From the NCBI GenBank assembly GCA_020634315.1, contig JACKBV010000029.1, positions 1-58,527 of the forward strand: DNA of 58,527 nt, given 5' to 3'. This document shows, piece by piece, positions 52,001 to 58,527 of this stretch. Positions within the stretch are counted from its first letter, which is position 1; each line of letters starts with the position of its first letter. The notes beneath the pieces were generated by a model. That model saw only the letters and a program-made list of their open reading frames with translations. It did not search any database and was not told the origin of the DNA. Source of the stretch: Ardenticatenaceae bacterium. Lineage in GTDB: Bacteria > Chloroflexota > Anaerolineae > Promineifilales > Promineifilaceae. The position numbers and the translations under genes are program-made.

Positions 52001-54058
52001 GCGCCAGTTGAGGCCATAGACATAGCCATCGGCTACCAAAACCAGCATGCGCACGGCTAATTCATTGCCTGGCTGCTGTAAGATGTGGATGTCAACGATG
52101 GGCTGTGCATAAAATGCAATGCGATTGAGAACGGGATTGCTGTCGCGGATTTTGAAGATCTCGTTGTCGTTGGCGACAATGAGTTCATAGCGATCTGCAT
52201 CTTGTGGCTCGGTGTTTTCCAGGACTTGCAGATGGCGCACCGGGCCAGAGATTTGGTTTTGCCATAGTTCGGTGGCGGCCGTCGAGTAGACGATGACGTG
52301 ACCTTCTTCTGTGCCGACGATAATTTCGGGGTCGCCATGATTGTTCAAATTATCGACAAGCAGGCTGGTGACACGCGCGGGTAAGGCGTGCTCCCAGATT
52401 TTTTCGCCGTTGTCCTGGCGCAGTTCGAGCCAGCTGACGATGCCATCGCTGTTGGCGCTGGGGAGCGAGCGCACCATGATAATGTCTGGCGGCTCTGTGG
52501 AAATGGTGCTGAGCGTTGCCAGATGGGTGATTTCGCCGCCGGGGTTGATGAGCCACTCAGAGGAGCCATCATTGTTGAGCCGATGCAGCCGCCCGCCATT
52601 GGTGCCAATCAAAAGTTCGTCTTGCCCATCCTGGTTGAAATCGACGACGAGATAGGAGAGTGGCGCGGCGTTTAATTCGCTGGACCATTCTTGTGCGGTT
52701 TCGCTGACGCCGATGCCCAGGCCAATTAGTTGCAGATTTGGAAATTGGGCGAGGAGGAGTTCGCTGTGGCCGTCGTGGTTGATGTCTACGAGGCGCGTGA
52801 TGCCTTGTTGGTCAACGTCGGCGAAGGTTTTTAGGGTACGGCCGTTACTCCCCAACAGCAATACATCGGTGGTGCTGCCCGTGTTGGCCGGCGTCAGCAC
52901 GGCCGCCAAAATGGGATCGCTTTCTTCATCAACGACGATGGCGGCGGAAAGATCGACGATGGCGCGGTTGGCATCGGGGGCGAGATGGCTCGTCCATTGC
53001 CGCCGTCCAATGCTGTCGAAGAGGATGACGCTGCCGGTGCTGGTGCTGGCGGCTAAAACGGCGTTATTTTGTTGCGGCACAAATGTTAAGTCGGTGACCG
53101 GGCGGTTGACTGTGCGCGGCCATTGCTTTTGCCCATTGGCATTGTAGAGATCGACGTTGCCCAGGCTGGTGCCAACCGCGAGAAAAACGGGGCTGCGGGA
53201 GGTGAAACGGCCGTATGTGAGCGCCGTAATGCGCCCGGAAACCGCCCTGTCCCACACTTCGCTGCCGTCGGCGTTGAGACGCACCAGACGGCTAAAACGG
53301 CGGTTGGGATTAAAGTAGCCCAAGATGATTTCTGGCGCACCGTCGCCATCCATATCATCGGCCAGCATAAAGGGTGTGGTATCGATCAGGGGGTTGTTGT
53401 TGCGGTCATAGCGCCAGAGGCGGTTGCCCTGGGTGTCATAAAGCTGCACCTGTCCCGATTGCAGCAGTACCAAGATTTCTTCTTGCCCATCTCCGTTGAT
53501 GTCAAAGGGCATGATGTTGGTTGGGGTGGCTGTGTATTGTGCCTGCCACGCTTGAATGGCGGTTTGCCCGCCGTTGGTCATCAGGCTGAGTGGTGGAATG
53601 AGTGGCTCAATGGGCACTTGCCACAAGGGATCGCCGTTGTCGGTGAGGAGGATGAGCCGATTGGCGACGCCGATGGCGATTTCACGTTGGGGCTGGAAAC
53701 GGCCGTTTACATTCACCGTGCCCATTGCCAGCACCGGCGCACCAGCCTCATAACTCCACTGTGGGAACCCATCTGAACTGATCAGGTCTACCCGGCCGCT
53801 GGCCGTTGCCAGCAAAAACTCATCGACGCCATCATTGTTGACATCGGCCGTCACGACCTGCTGCCATTGACCAGACGTTGTGTAATTCCAGTAATAAGAG
53901 GGTTGAGATTGGGCCGCAGTTGATTGGGGACGAATGAACAGCGCTAAAAAAATGAGTCCACTGCTCAAAAGAAAGAATTTGTAAATTCGTGTTGCGTGTA
54001 GCGTATTGCGTATCCCAGTGGCGCGACGCACTACGCCCCGCCTTTCGCCTTGCATCAT
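49004..54058 (-). CDS. Giant FG-GAP propeller, membrane, CARDB-like and ATPase protein
   Basis: About 1,684 residues from the ATG at 54058, one base after the stop of the previous gene. Near residues 28-48 is a signal anchor. An extracellular part of about 870 residues has at least seven calcium-binding FG-GAP/VCBS-type repeats (e.g. DVNNDGVDEFL, DINGDGQEEIL, DFNQDGQDELL). A second membrane helix lies at about 930-955. The cytoplasmic part has helices, a CARDB-like Ig domain (about 1176-1272) and an ATPase with P-loop GQRRTGKTS (near 1330) and Walker B LLLVFDEFES. It ends in helices and a winged-like region. Signal reception outside linked to an NTPase inside is the likely role. Confidence 0.8.
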   Translation of the reverse strand: MMQGERRGVVRRATGIRNTLHATRIYKFFLLSSGLIFLALFIRPQSTAAQSQPSYYWNYTTSGQWQQVVTADVNNDGVDEFLLATASGRVDLISSDGFPQWSYEAGAPVLAMGTVNVNGRFQPQREIAIGVANRLILLTDNGDPLWQVPIEPLIPPLSLMTNGGQTAIQAWQAQYTATPTNIMPFDINGDGQEEILVLLQSGQVQLYDTQGNRLWRYDRNNNPLIDTTPFMLADDMDGDGAPEIILGYFNPNRRFSRLVRLNADGSEVWDRAVSGRITALTYGRFTSRSPVFLAVGTSLGNVDLYNANGQKQWPRTVNRPVTDLTFVPQQNNAVLAASTSTGSVILFDSIGRRQWTSHLAPDANRAIVDLSAAIVVDEESDPILAAVLTPANTGSTTDVLLLGSNGRTLKTFADVDQQGITRLVDINHDGHSELLLAQFPNLQLIGLGIGVSETAQEWSSELNAAPLSYLVVDFNQDGQDELLIGTNGGRLHRLNNDGSSEWLINPGGEITHLATLSTISTEPPDIIMVRSLPSANSDGIVSWLELRQDNGEKIWEHALPARVTSLLVDNLNNHGDPEIIVGTEEGHVIVYSTAATELWQNQISGPVRHLQVLENTEPQDADRYELIVANDNEIFKIRDSNPVLNRIAFYAQPIVDIHILQQPGNELAVRMLVLVADGYVYGLNWRGILLPPWPVALGSTPVKSIPAREVLEDVFEIQQERTETFLIATDTGNLVNLRVENSKPLLTWRMSGLGNITNLYWGDVDGDSLQDITIGNDERGVQIFTREPAFATELNLVSNVFGLTILQRETNQSSDLTVIMENGVVQLFRAQENRPPLLFAPDTNVRPGQYGISVNVNDVEGDRVTVRLDLQDPNTLRWIPQEERQLSNGKGQVPFLVANPPASPDGVRYRFYYEDAFHEGVVMPPLGPMPIVPSPLENASRVILSILSVLALATAVILIRQSQSPAAGARRFHRRLRQQSQLTLRLLENKYSYTGGSPDFLLYLTSQARQSGDWLIASLGDGLFLLADRPHAALSILNGALDEIAQRNLNWQCLDRWQMTYKTGQVLLEAPSIIELTLLRPQFVELLTLLEDKAEWSPTLEMLLPILTNLRDSERVELVEDRLVYLNEAASLLALAEEQLPEFSDRIEKTLVKGIISRWSGMISARIEELRGRAELVITLKTRRLVPNGRTDVAVEIQNKGRAAAEHVMAVLDEKPAYLVHSPPQIVPLIPPGRARLVNFAIEPQVSDHFRIALTLTYSDRNQKEKTTAFGDMVHLLTPVRDFTPIANPYIPGSPLRRESALFYGRKEIFNFIAANVGPHTQRNVLILIGQRRTGKTSALLQLEHLLPKNLIPVYIDCQSLGVTPGLPALFNELAWLIADTLLGHEIDVEVPDSETWQADPALTFQRQFLPYVQTLLPAESTLLLVFDEFESFESLVEDGLLPSSFFPYLRHLMQHSNGLGFIFVGTHRLEEMGADYWSVLFNIALYEKIGYLSKESALRLITEPVAPMLLYDDLALDKILRVTAGHPYFLQLVCYTLVKQANLQRTGYVTISDVNAALDEMLRLGEVHFAYLWQRSTAAERAILTAVAHLMDADIPFHPEEIVDALIPYDIRLSPAEVTGALNTLVERDIMHEVTEGGKTLYELQIGLVGLWVAKNKSLSKLLYSSGVANVGRWTADEPSVHD
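53989..54016. repeat. Heptanucleotide repeats of GTATTGC type
   Basis: GTGTTGC, GTGTAGC, GTATTGC and GTATCCC in period 7, in the coding start of the giant protein just before its membrane anchor, where they would read as R-N-T-L-H-A-T-R on the minus strand. Confidence 0.75.
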
Positions 54059-54059
54059 A

Positions 54060-55373
54060 TCAGTCTGGCGGACGTAAGGCATAACCGACACCCCGCTCGC
54101 TGATGATCCAATTGCCATACGGATCAATTGCCCGGCGCAGTCGCTTAATCAATGTTTTCAGGCGGTCTGGGTCATCCACCAACGCATCGCCCCAAACTGC
54201 CATTTCCAAATCGTCGCCATGAACCACCTGTCCCGCCTGTTCGCACAGTTTCACCAAGATGCTAAACTGCGATGTTGTCAGGCTCAATTCTTGCCCATTG
54301 GCCCACACCTGATGCCGCTGCTGGTCGATGACGAAGGGATTGGCTTGAATGAGACCTTCAACCTTTTGCCGCCGCACAAAACGGCGCAAAATTTCACTGG
54401 TGTATTGGTATTTGCCTTCATTTTGTACCAGCAGGCATTGTTGTTCAAGCTGGCGCAGGCTGTCAATGGGGCCGTCGGCAATCGCCAGCGCATACTGCTC
54501 TTCAGGCGTCAGATTTTGCCACAAATAACCCAGATGCGAACTTGCTTCCACCTCGATGGGATCATCAAGGCGTTCCATTTCTTCTCTGGTAGTTAGCGGC
54601 GTGTCTTGTTTAATGGCCTGGTAAGCGTGGTAGCCAGCAATATGCAGGAAGAAGGGATGTGGCCCAACAAAATGCAGTAGATGTTCCACCAACTTGTCGG
54701 GGAATGTGACATCGGTTGTAGCCAGACGCGCATTGAGCAATTTACGCCCTTCTTCTATGGCAAACATGCCCAACGGCAATGTCACGAAAATGTTAAAGAA
54801 TGGGGAGCTGAGAATTTCTTCTTCGGCGGTGATGGCGAAAAGCGGACGCTGACTTGCTGTGAGATAGGCCAGCCCATATTTGGTGGTGAGGCCGCGCAGG
54901 CGGGCAAAGAAGTAGGGGGTGAGGTGTTCATTGGCGGCAAGCAGCTCAAATTCGTCAAGGAGAACGACAACGGCCGTTCCCGCCCGCGTCACCTGATTCA
55001 ACACCCGATCCAGCGCACGATATGTCCCTGGCTGCTTCACATCATTGACCGCAATGGACGCATCTTCGGCCGCGTCCAGCAAACTGGTCAACAACGCCTC
55101 ATACACCTCTTCTGGTGGTGCTCCGCCAAGCTCTTGGCAATCCACCAGCACAAACAAAGCATGTGGCGGATGCAGTTGCATTTGTTCGCGCACCTCAGCA
55201 CGCGTCAGGTGGATGAGCAGTGAGCTTTTCCCGATGCGGCGTGGTCCGATCAGCGACACACTTTGCCCATTGTGCAGCAGCCCTAAGATTTGGGCGATTT
55301 CACTTTCGCGGTTGTAGAAATCTTCAGGTCGCCGGATGGCGCCACGATGAAAGAAGGGATTGTCTATGCTCAT
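54060..55373 (-). CDS. AAA ATPase fused to a winged-helix DNA-binding domain
   Basis: 437 residues. N-terminal ATPase: P-loop GPRRIGKS (43-50), Walker B VVVLLDEFELL, sensor-like LTASQRPL. About 150 residues of helices follow. The last 95 residues are an OmpR/PhoB-type winged helix (NPFVIDQQRHQVWANGQELSLT, then DRLKTLIKRLRRAIDP and GVGYALRPPD). The ATPase resembles that of the giant neighbour; both start with N-P-(F/Y)-x-x-G/R and an L/I-R-R segment. This is a STAND-like regulator in which the nucleotide state probably controls DNA binding. The stop lies one base before the start of the giant protein, so they are translationally coupled. Confidence 0.85.
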   Translation of the reverse strand: MSIDNPFFHRGAIRRPEDFYNRESEIAQILGLLHNGQSVSLIGPRRIGKSSLLIHLTRAEVREQMQLHPPHALFVLVDCQELGGAPPEEVYEALLTSLLDAAEDASIAVNDVKQPGTYRALDRVLNQVTRAGTAVVVLLDEFELLAANEHLTPYFFARLRGLTTKYGLAYLTASQRPLFAITAEEEILSSPFFNIFVTLPLGMFAIEEGRKLLNARLATTDVTFPDKLVEHLLHFVGPHPFFLHIAGYHAYQAIKQDTPLTTREEMERLDDPIEVEASSHLGYLWQNLTPEEQYALAIADGPIDSLRQLEQQCLLVQNEGKYQYTSEILRRFVRRQKVEGLIQANPFVIDQQRHQVWANGQELSLTTSQFSILVKLCEQAGQVVHGDDLEMAVWGDALVDDPDRLKTLIKRLRRAIDPYGNWIISERGVGYALRPPD

Positions 55374-55437
55374 AGGCCTATTTTAATGTAGAAAGCGTGA
55401 AAGGTAAAACAGCCGTAACTATTCAGCTTTTCTGGAA

Positions 55438-55479
55438 AGACCTGTCAAGTTTTCCTCTAAGAGTAAACTTGACAGGTCT
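55438..55479. other. Perfect 15-bp inverted repeat in the UvrD-AAA gap
   Basis: AGACCTGTCAAGTTT and AAACTTGACAGGTCT are separated by 12 nt, upstream of the AAA-winged helix gene and downstream of the helicase stop. No T-run. A related ACCTGTCAGGT occurs at about 48411 before the SixA-like gene. Confidence 0.7.
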
Positions 55480-55580
55480 ACCGAATAGATACAAACAGCC
55501 AAAGAATCTTCAAATCACTCCGTGGGTGACATAGCCAGATGTCCGCCCATCAAGTTCTATGATTTTCTGCGCAATTGGCG

Positions 55581-57875
55581 TCAAGTCGGATCAGTCGATG
55601 CTTTTCTCTCTTCTTGTTGTAAATATTGGTACAACACACCCATCACCGTTGCCGGTTCGGCGTCGCGCTCTTTGCTGTATTGGCGCGTGGCGCGGCTGCG
55701 GCTGAGGTGTAGATAGCGGCGGGCGCGGGTAATGCCCACATACAGCAGGCGCAGCCGTTCACTGATAATTTCGATATGCGCGGAATCGGTCGCGCTGCGT
55801 TCCGGGTAAATGCCTGCTTCGCCTTGCATCAGATAGCGTAGTTGGGCGCTGGCTTCGGCGGTGGGGTCGCCGCCAAGAAAGTCATGCACGCCAAGGAAGG
55901 GGGCGTCGAGGCTGCCAGGAATCCAAAAGCCGTCTATGCCAACGAGAAAGACGGCATCCCATTCTAACCCTTTGGCGCTGTGCTGTGTGGTCAGGGTGAT
56001 GCGACCCGGTTCCGGCTCATAGCCGTAATCGGTGGGCGAGGGGAGCGGGAGACGGCGACGGCCGTTTGCGACATCGGCCAATTCTGCGGCTAACTCTGGC
56101 AAACGCCAGTCTGGCTGCATGTCGCGCCAGCGGCGCAAAATGGTAGCAATCTGGTAAGCAATCGCCAGATCGCCTTCGTGAATTTCCTGCCCGTGTGCAA
56201 ATAGTTCATCGCCAAGGGTGAGAGCCAGATCGTCTATGGGCAGGTCGCGTAGTTGGAACATGCGCCGCAAAAAGTCGGCGAGACGCTGGAAATGGTGTAA
56301 ATCTTCCTCGTTGACGACACCGGCCGGGAAAACGGCCGTCCACTGCGTTTCATCCCAGGGAAAGAGAAATGCTTCTGGCTGGTAAACGCTGCGCAAAATG
56401 GCGTGAAAGCGATCCAGCCCTTCCAGCGGGCCAATGGCCGCCGGGTGGCCGAGTTCGTGCAGGCTGGCATGGGCGGCGACAAGGGCACGCGTGTCCAGCG
56501 GATTGGCGAGGATGGCGAGGATGGCGTGCATGGCGGCGGCAATTTCACGCTCGTGGCCGCTGCCGCGCAGCAGGTTGTCGTAAGGGGCTTCTAGCTCGTC
56601 CAGGTGGTCAGCCAGGTCATAGCCAATCTGGTTGGTGGGCACGAGGATGGCAAGTGTATGGTCAGGGCGCTGCCGTGCGTATTGCGCGGCGCGGCGAGCG
56701 ATGGCCGGGATTTCTTCATCTTCGCGGTGTTTGTACACCTTGATGCGAATGGCTGCTTCGCTGTCGGGTGGATTGGGCTGGGCGTCGCCAGCTGGCGTGG
56801 GCAGAATATCCTGACGGCGGAAAGTATAGTGGCGCACTTCGGGAACGGGATGTTTGTCTATGACCCAATGGAGGAGGGTGTTGGCCGCGCCGATGATGAG
56901 CGGCGCACAACGCCCGCTGTTGGGCAGGGGGCGGCTGGCTACATCAGGACGATCCATGAAGGCGTTGAAGTAGCGCGGATGGGCGGCGGTGAACGTGCTG
57001 GTGACGGCTTGATTGGGATCACCGACGCGTACCCAGTTGCCAGCTGTCCCGGTGAGGGTTTCTAGCAGCACTTCTTGCAGCGGGACGCTGTCTTGTGCTT
57101 CATCTTCGAGGATGTAGGGCCAGCGCTGACGCAGTTGGGCGGTGAAGTCGGGGCGATGTTGCAGCAGGTCTACGGCCTGCCAGATGAGGTCGTCGAAGTC
57201 GAGTGTGCCCTGGCGGGTGAGGAGGGATTGGTAACGGCCGTAAATCCCTGCCATCATCTGCAAAAGCGGAGATTGCGAGATTGGCGACGGAAGATCGCCA
57301 TCAAATGCCAATTCTCCAGCGCCCAATCGCTGCAAAATTTCCTCTGGATGGTAGCGTGCGTTTTTCGCTGTGCGTATAAAGACCCGCGCCGTGCGGGCGG
57401 TGATGTCGCGCCAGCGGGCACGCATTTGCGGGCTGTCTTCGGGCAGGAAGGCCAGCCAAAGGTCCAGGTTTTGCTCGACCCAACTGTCTACGGCCAGGGC
57501 CAGGTAATGGCTGCTTTGGTTGTCATCAAGGACGTTGAGCGTGTCACTGTCGGGGCCGATGCCGCTGTGGGCGAGGCGGACGATTTCGAGGGCGAGGCTG
57601 TGTAAGGTGCGCACATCGAAGCCCCGGTCGGAGGGTAATTCCAGGGCTTCGAGACGCTGGCGTATGCGTGCCTTGAAGTTGTCTACGCTTGCGTTGAGGT
57701 AGGTGACAATGAGGACTTGTTGGTCGGCGGCGGGGTTGATACGGCCGTTACCAATTAGCTGCGCCGCCAGCAGCGACAAAGTAAAGGTTTTGCCGCTGCC
57801 GGGGACAGCACTAATGGCCAAACGGCCGTTTTCATACTTGAGAATTTCCTCTTGCGCTGGACGAAGATTCATCAC
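55581..57875 (-). CDS. UvrD/PcrA-like superfamily 1 DNA helicase
   Basis: 764 residues. Walker A is VPGSGKT (24-30), motif II EDEAQD (257-262), motif III near VGDPNQAVTSTF, motif V TLTTQHSAKGLEWD (near 655) and motif VI LLYVGITRAR. It unwinds DNA 3' to 5' in repair or replication-fork restart. It is longer than the core domains but has no obvious nuclease domain. The two in-frame ATGs (57875, 57872) differ by one residue. The gene ends about 200 bp before the AAA-winged helix gene start, with the hairpin between. Confidence 0.92.
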   Translation of the reverse strand: MMNLRPAQEEILKYENGRLAISAVPGSGKTFTLSLLAAQLIGNGRINPAADQQVLIVTYLNASVDNFKARIRQRLEALELPSDRGFDVRTLHSLALEIVRLAHSGIGPDSDTLNVLDDNQSSHYLALAVDSWVEQNLDLWLAFLPEDSPQMRARWRDITARTARVFIRTAKNARYHPEEILQRLGAGELAFDGDLPSPISQSPLLQMMAGIYGRYQSLLTRQGTLDFDDLIWQAVDLLQHRPDFTAQLRQRWPYILEDEAQDSVPLQEVLLETLTGTAGNWVRVGDPNQAVTSTFTAAHPRYFNAFMDRPDVASRPLPNSGRCAPLIIGAANTLLHWVIDKHPVPEVRHYTFRRQDILPTPAGDAQPNPPDSEAAIRIKVYKHREDEEIPAIARRAAQYARQRPDHTLAILVPTNQIGYDLADHLDELEAPYDNLLRGSGHEREIAAAMHAILAILANPLDTRALVAAHASLHELGHPAAIGPLEGLDRFHAILRSVYQPEAFLFPWDETQWTAVFPAGVVNEEDLHHFQRLADFLRRMFQLRDLPIDDLALTLGDELFAHGQEIHEGDLAIAYQIATILRRWRDMQPDWRLPELAAELADVANGRRRLPLPSPTDYGYEPEPGRITLTTQHSAKGLEWDAVFLVGIDGFWIPGSLDAPFLGVHDFLGGDPTAEASAQLRYLMQGEAGIYPERSATDSAHIEIISERLRLLYVGITRARRYLHLSRSRATRQYSKERDAEPATVMGVLYQYLQQEERKASTDPT

Positions 57876-57890
57876 CCAATCAAATGCGGC

Positions 57891-58527
57891 TTACTCGCCG
57901 ACCTTGTGCCCACATTCGCCGCAAAATTTGACGCCAGGAGTCAGCTTGGCACCACATTCGGTGCAGTGGGCGTTGCTTTGCAGTTTGCCGCCACATTCGG
58001 AGCAGAATTTTGCTTTGCCGGGTTGTGGTGCGCCACAGTGCGGGCAAGAAGCGGTGATTGTTTCGCTCCAGTCGCCGCTGACCGTGCGCTTGTCTTCATC
58101 TGACATGGCGGCATTTTCCCAGGCGGCGTCCACCGCTTTGCGTGATTGCGCCGCAGACATGGTGACGCCCAGGTCGGGTGCGCAATTTTTGCAGAGGCCG
58201 CGTTGGTCATTCCAACAGTTTTTGCGGCAAACCCAGGCGGCGCAGTTGGGGCACTGCGCAAACAAGGGTTGCGTTTCGGCGACAGCTTCGCTGAAGGCTT
58301 CGTCGTGGGCGCGTTCCCAGGCGGCGGAGCGGGCGCGTTCGGAAAGGTCGGCGGCGCGGCCAAAGATGCCGCCAAAGACGCTGTTGGCTGTGTCCATCAG
58401 GCTGGAGACTGTGCCCAGTGTGTTGGCTTGAAAATGGGTGCGATGGCCGTTGCCACAACGGTTGCAATAAAACTCAAATTGGAAGCCCTTATCGGTACTT
58501 TGATCCGCGTAATTGCGGGTGAATTCG
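57891..58527 (-). CDS. Multi-zinc-ribbon protein (5' end outside window)
   Basis: The frame is open from 57891 to the window edge, 211 codons, without a start in view; an internal ATG at 58397 would drop the first ribbon. It contains at least five CxxC pairs: FYCNRCG, QCPNCAAW and CKNC, SCPHCG with CSECGG, CTECGAKL and CGECGHKVG. The middle of about 50 residues is helical and acidic. Zinc-ribbon arrays of this kind act as adaptors or nucleic-acid binders; nothing here points to one. The stop codon lies 16 bp before the helicase start. Confidence 0.7.
   Translation of the reverse strand, partial: EFTRNYADQSTDKGFQFEFYCNRCGNGHRTHFQANTLGTVSSLMDTANSVFGGIFGRAADLSERARSAAWERAHDEAFSEAVAETQPLFAQCPNCAAWVCRKNCWNDQRGLCKNCAPDLGVTMSAAQSRKAVDAAWENAAMSDEDKRTVSGDWSETITASCPHCGAPQPGKAKFCSECGGKLQSNAHCTECGAKLTPGVKFCGECGHKVGE

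Noticed and set aside
49004..54127. Upstream start of the giant protein at 54127
   Set aside because: It would overlap the AAA-winged helix gene by 68 bp; the ATG at 54058, one base after that stop, is more likely.

Overview
The window looks like chromosomal DNA of a Chloroflexota bacterium, probably an Anaerolineae or Ardenticatenia-like lineage. The evidence is compositional and textual. There are secreted proteins with Thr/Pro-rich (PTATAT-like) stalks, a lipoprotein with a Val-Glu-Val-Thr-Arg repeat, membrane GT39-type glycosyltransferases, a MoxR/DUF58/DUF4129 cluster, very large propeller-ATPase proteins, and many zinc-ribbon and EAD-like proteins. There is no rRNA and only one tRNA, so the assignment is an inference. 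The most pervasive signal is the 8-bp palindrome ACGGCCGT. I counted about 70 copies by hand against about one expected by chance, so it behaves like the HIP1 palindrome of cyanobacteria. In genes it is read as T-A-V, N-G-R or R-P depending on frame.

Layout. 1-2.0 kb: 5' part of a SAM methyltransferase and a GT39 glycosyltransferase. 2.1-8.2 kb: an AT-richer stretch almost free of ACGGCCGT, with a nucleotidyltransferase-like protein, DinB, small membrane proteins, a lipoprotein, a WYL regulator divergent from an alpha/beta hydrolase with a palindromic operator between them, an HTH remnant and tRNA-Gln(CTG). It may be acquired DNA. 8.2-17.3 kb: an Ig-like/zinc-ribbon membrane protein overlapping a membrane protein with two death-like (EAD-type) domains, a lipoprotein with a GH-like barrel, YkvA, an FHA protein, MurJ, PadR plus HAAS, and two membrane proteins. 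17.3-19.4 kb: an RRM protein divergent from a DEAD-box helicase. 19.6-21 kb: an HhH-like protein and a PLD/zinc-ribbon protein. 21.3-31.2 kb: a minus-strand series of LysM-M23 peptidase, DUF192, HD phosphohydrolase, class A PBP, MaoC, prfA and a second GT39. 31.3-40.9 kb: CBS-ACT protein, a 16-unit 21-bp tandem repeat, MoxR-DUF58-DUF4129-DUF4129, roadblock, and pyrG.

40.9-48.3 kb is the most interesting regulatory region. A nicotinamidase-like hydrolase plus a TerY-like VWA protein form one operon. A PP2C phosphatase plus a protein kinase with zinc ribbon form another. Both are read leftward from promoters with the same architecture (TTGACA, 17-bp spacer, TATxxT) and the same palindrome of two TAGTGT/ACACT half-sites at the same place in the spacer. 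This looks like a TerY-P-type phosphorylation module wired to a nicotinamide-related enzyme. Between the operons, in opposite orientation, lies a secreted DUF6345-like protein with a caspase-like His-Gly/Cys pair.

48.5-58.5 kb: SixA-type phosphatase, then a coupled pair consisting of an AAA ATPase fused to a winged-helix DNA-binding domain and a roughly 1,684-residue protein with an extracellular FG-GAP propeller, a membrane segment, a CARDB-like domain and a related ATPase. This is a candidate transmembrane signalling system. A UvrD-type helicase and a multi-zinc-ribbon protein end the window.

Four loci carry period-7 tandem repeats (CGGTAAT, TACGTTT and GTATTGC types), resembling the heptanucleotide STRRs of cyanobacteria. 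A fifth copy lies in frame inside a glycosyltransferase gene. A separate 67-bp stem-loop repeat occurs twice, 40 kb apart.
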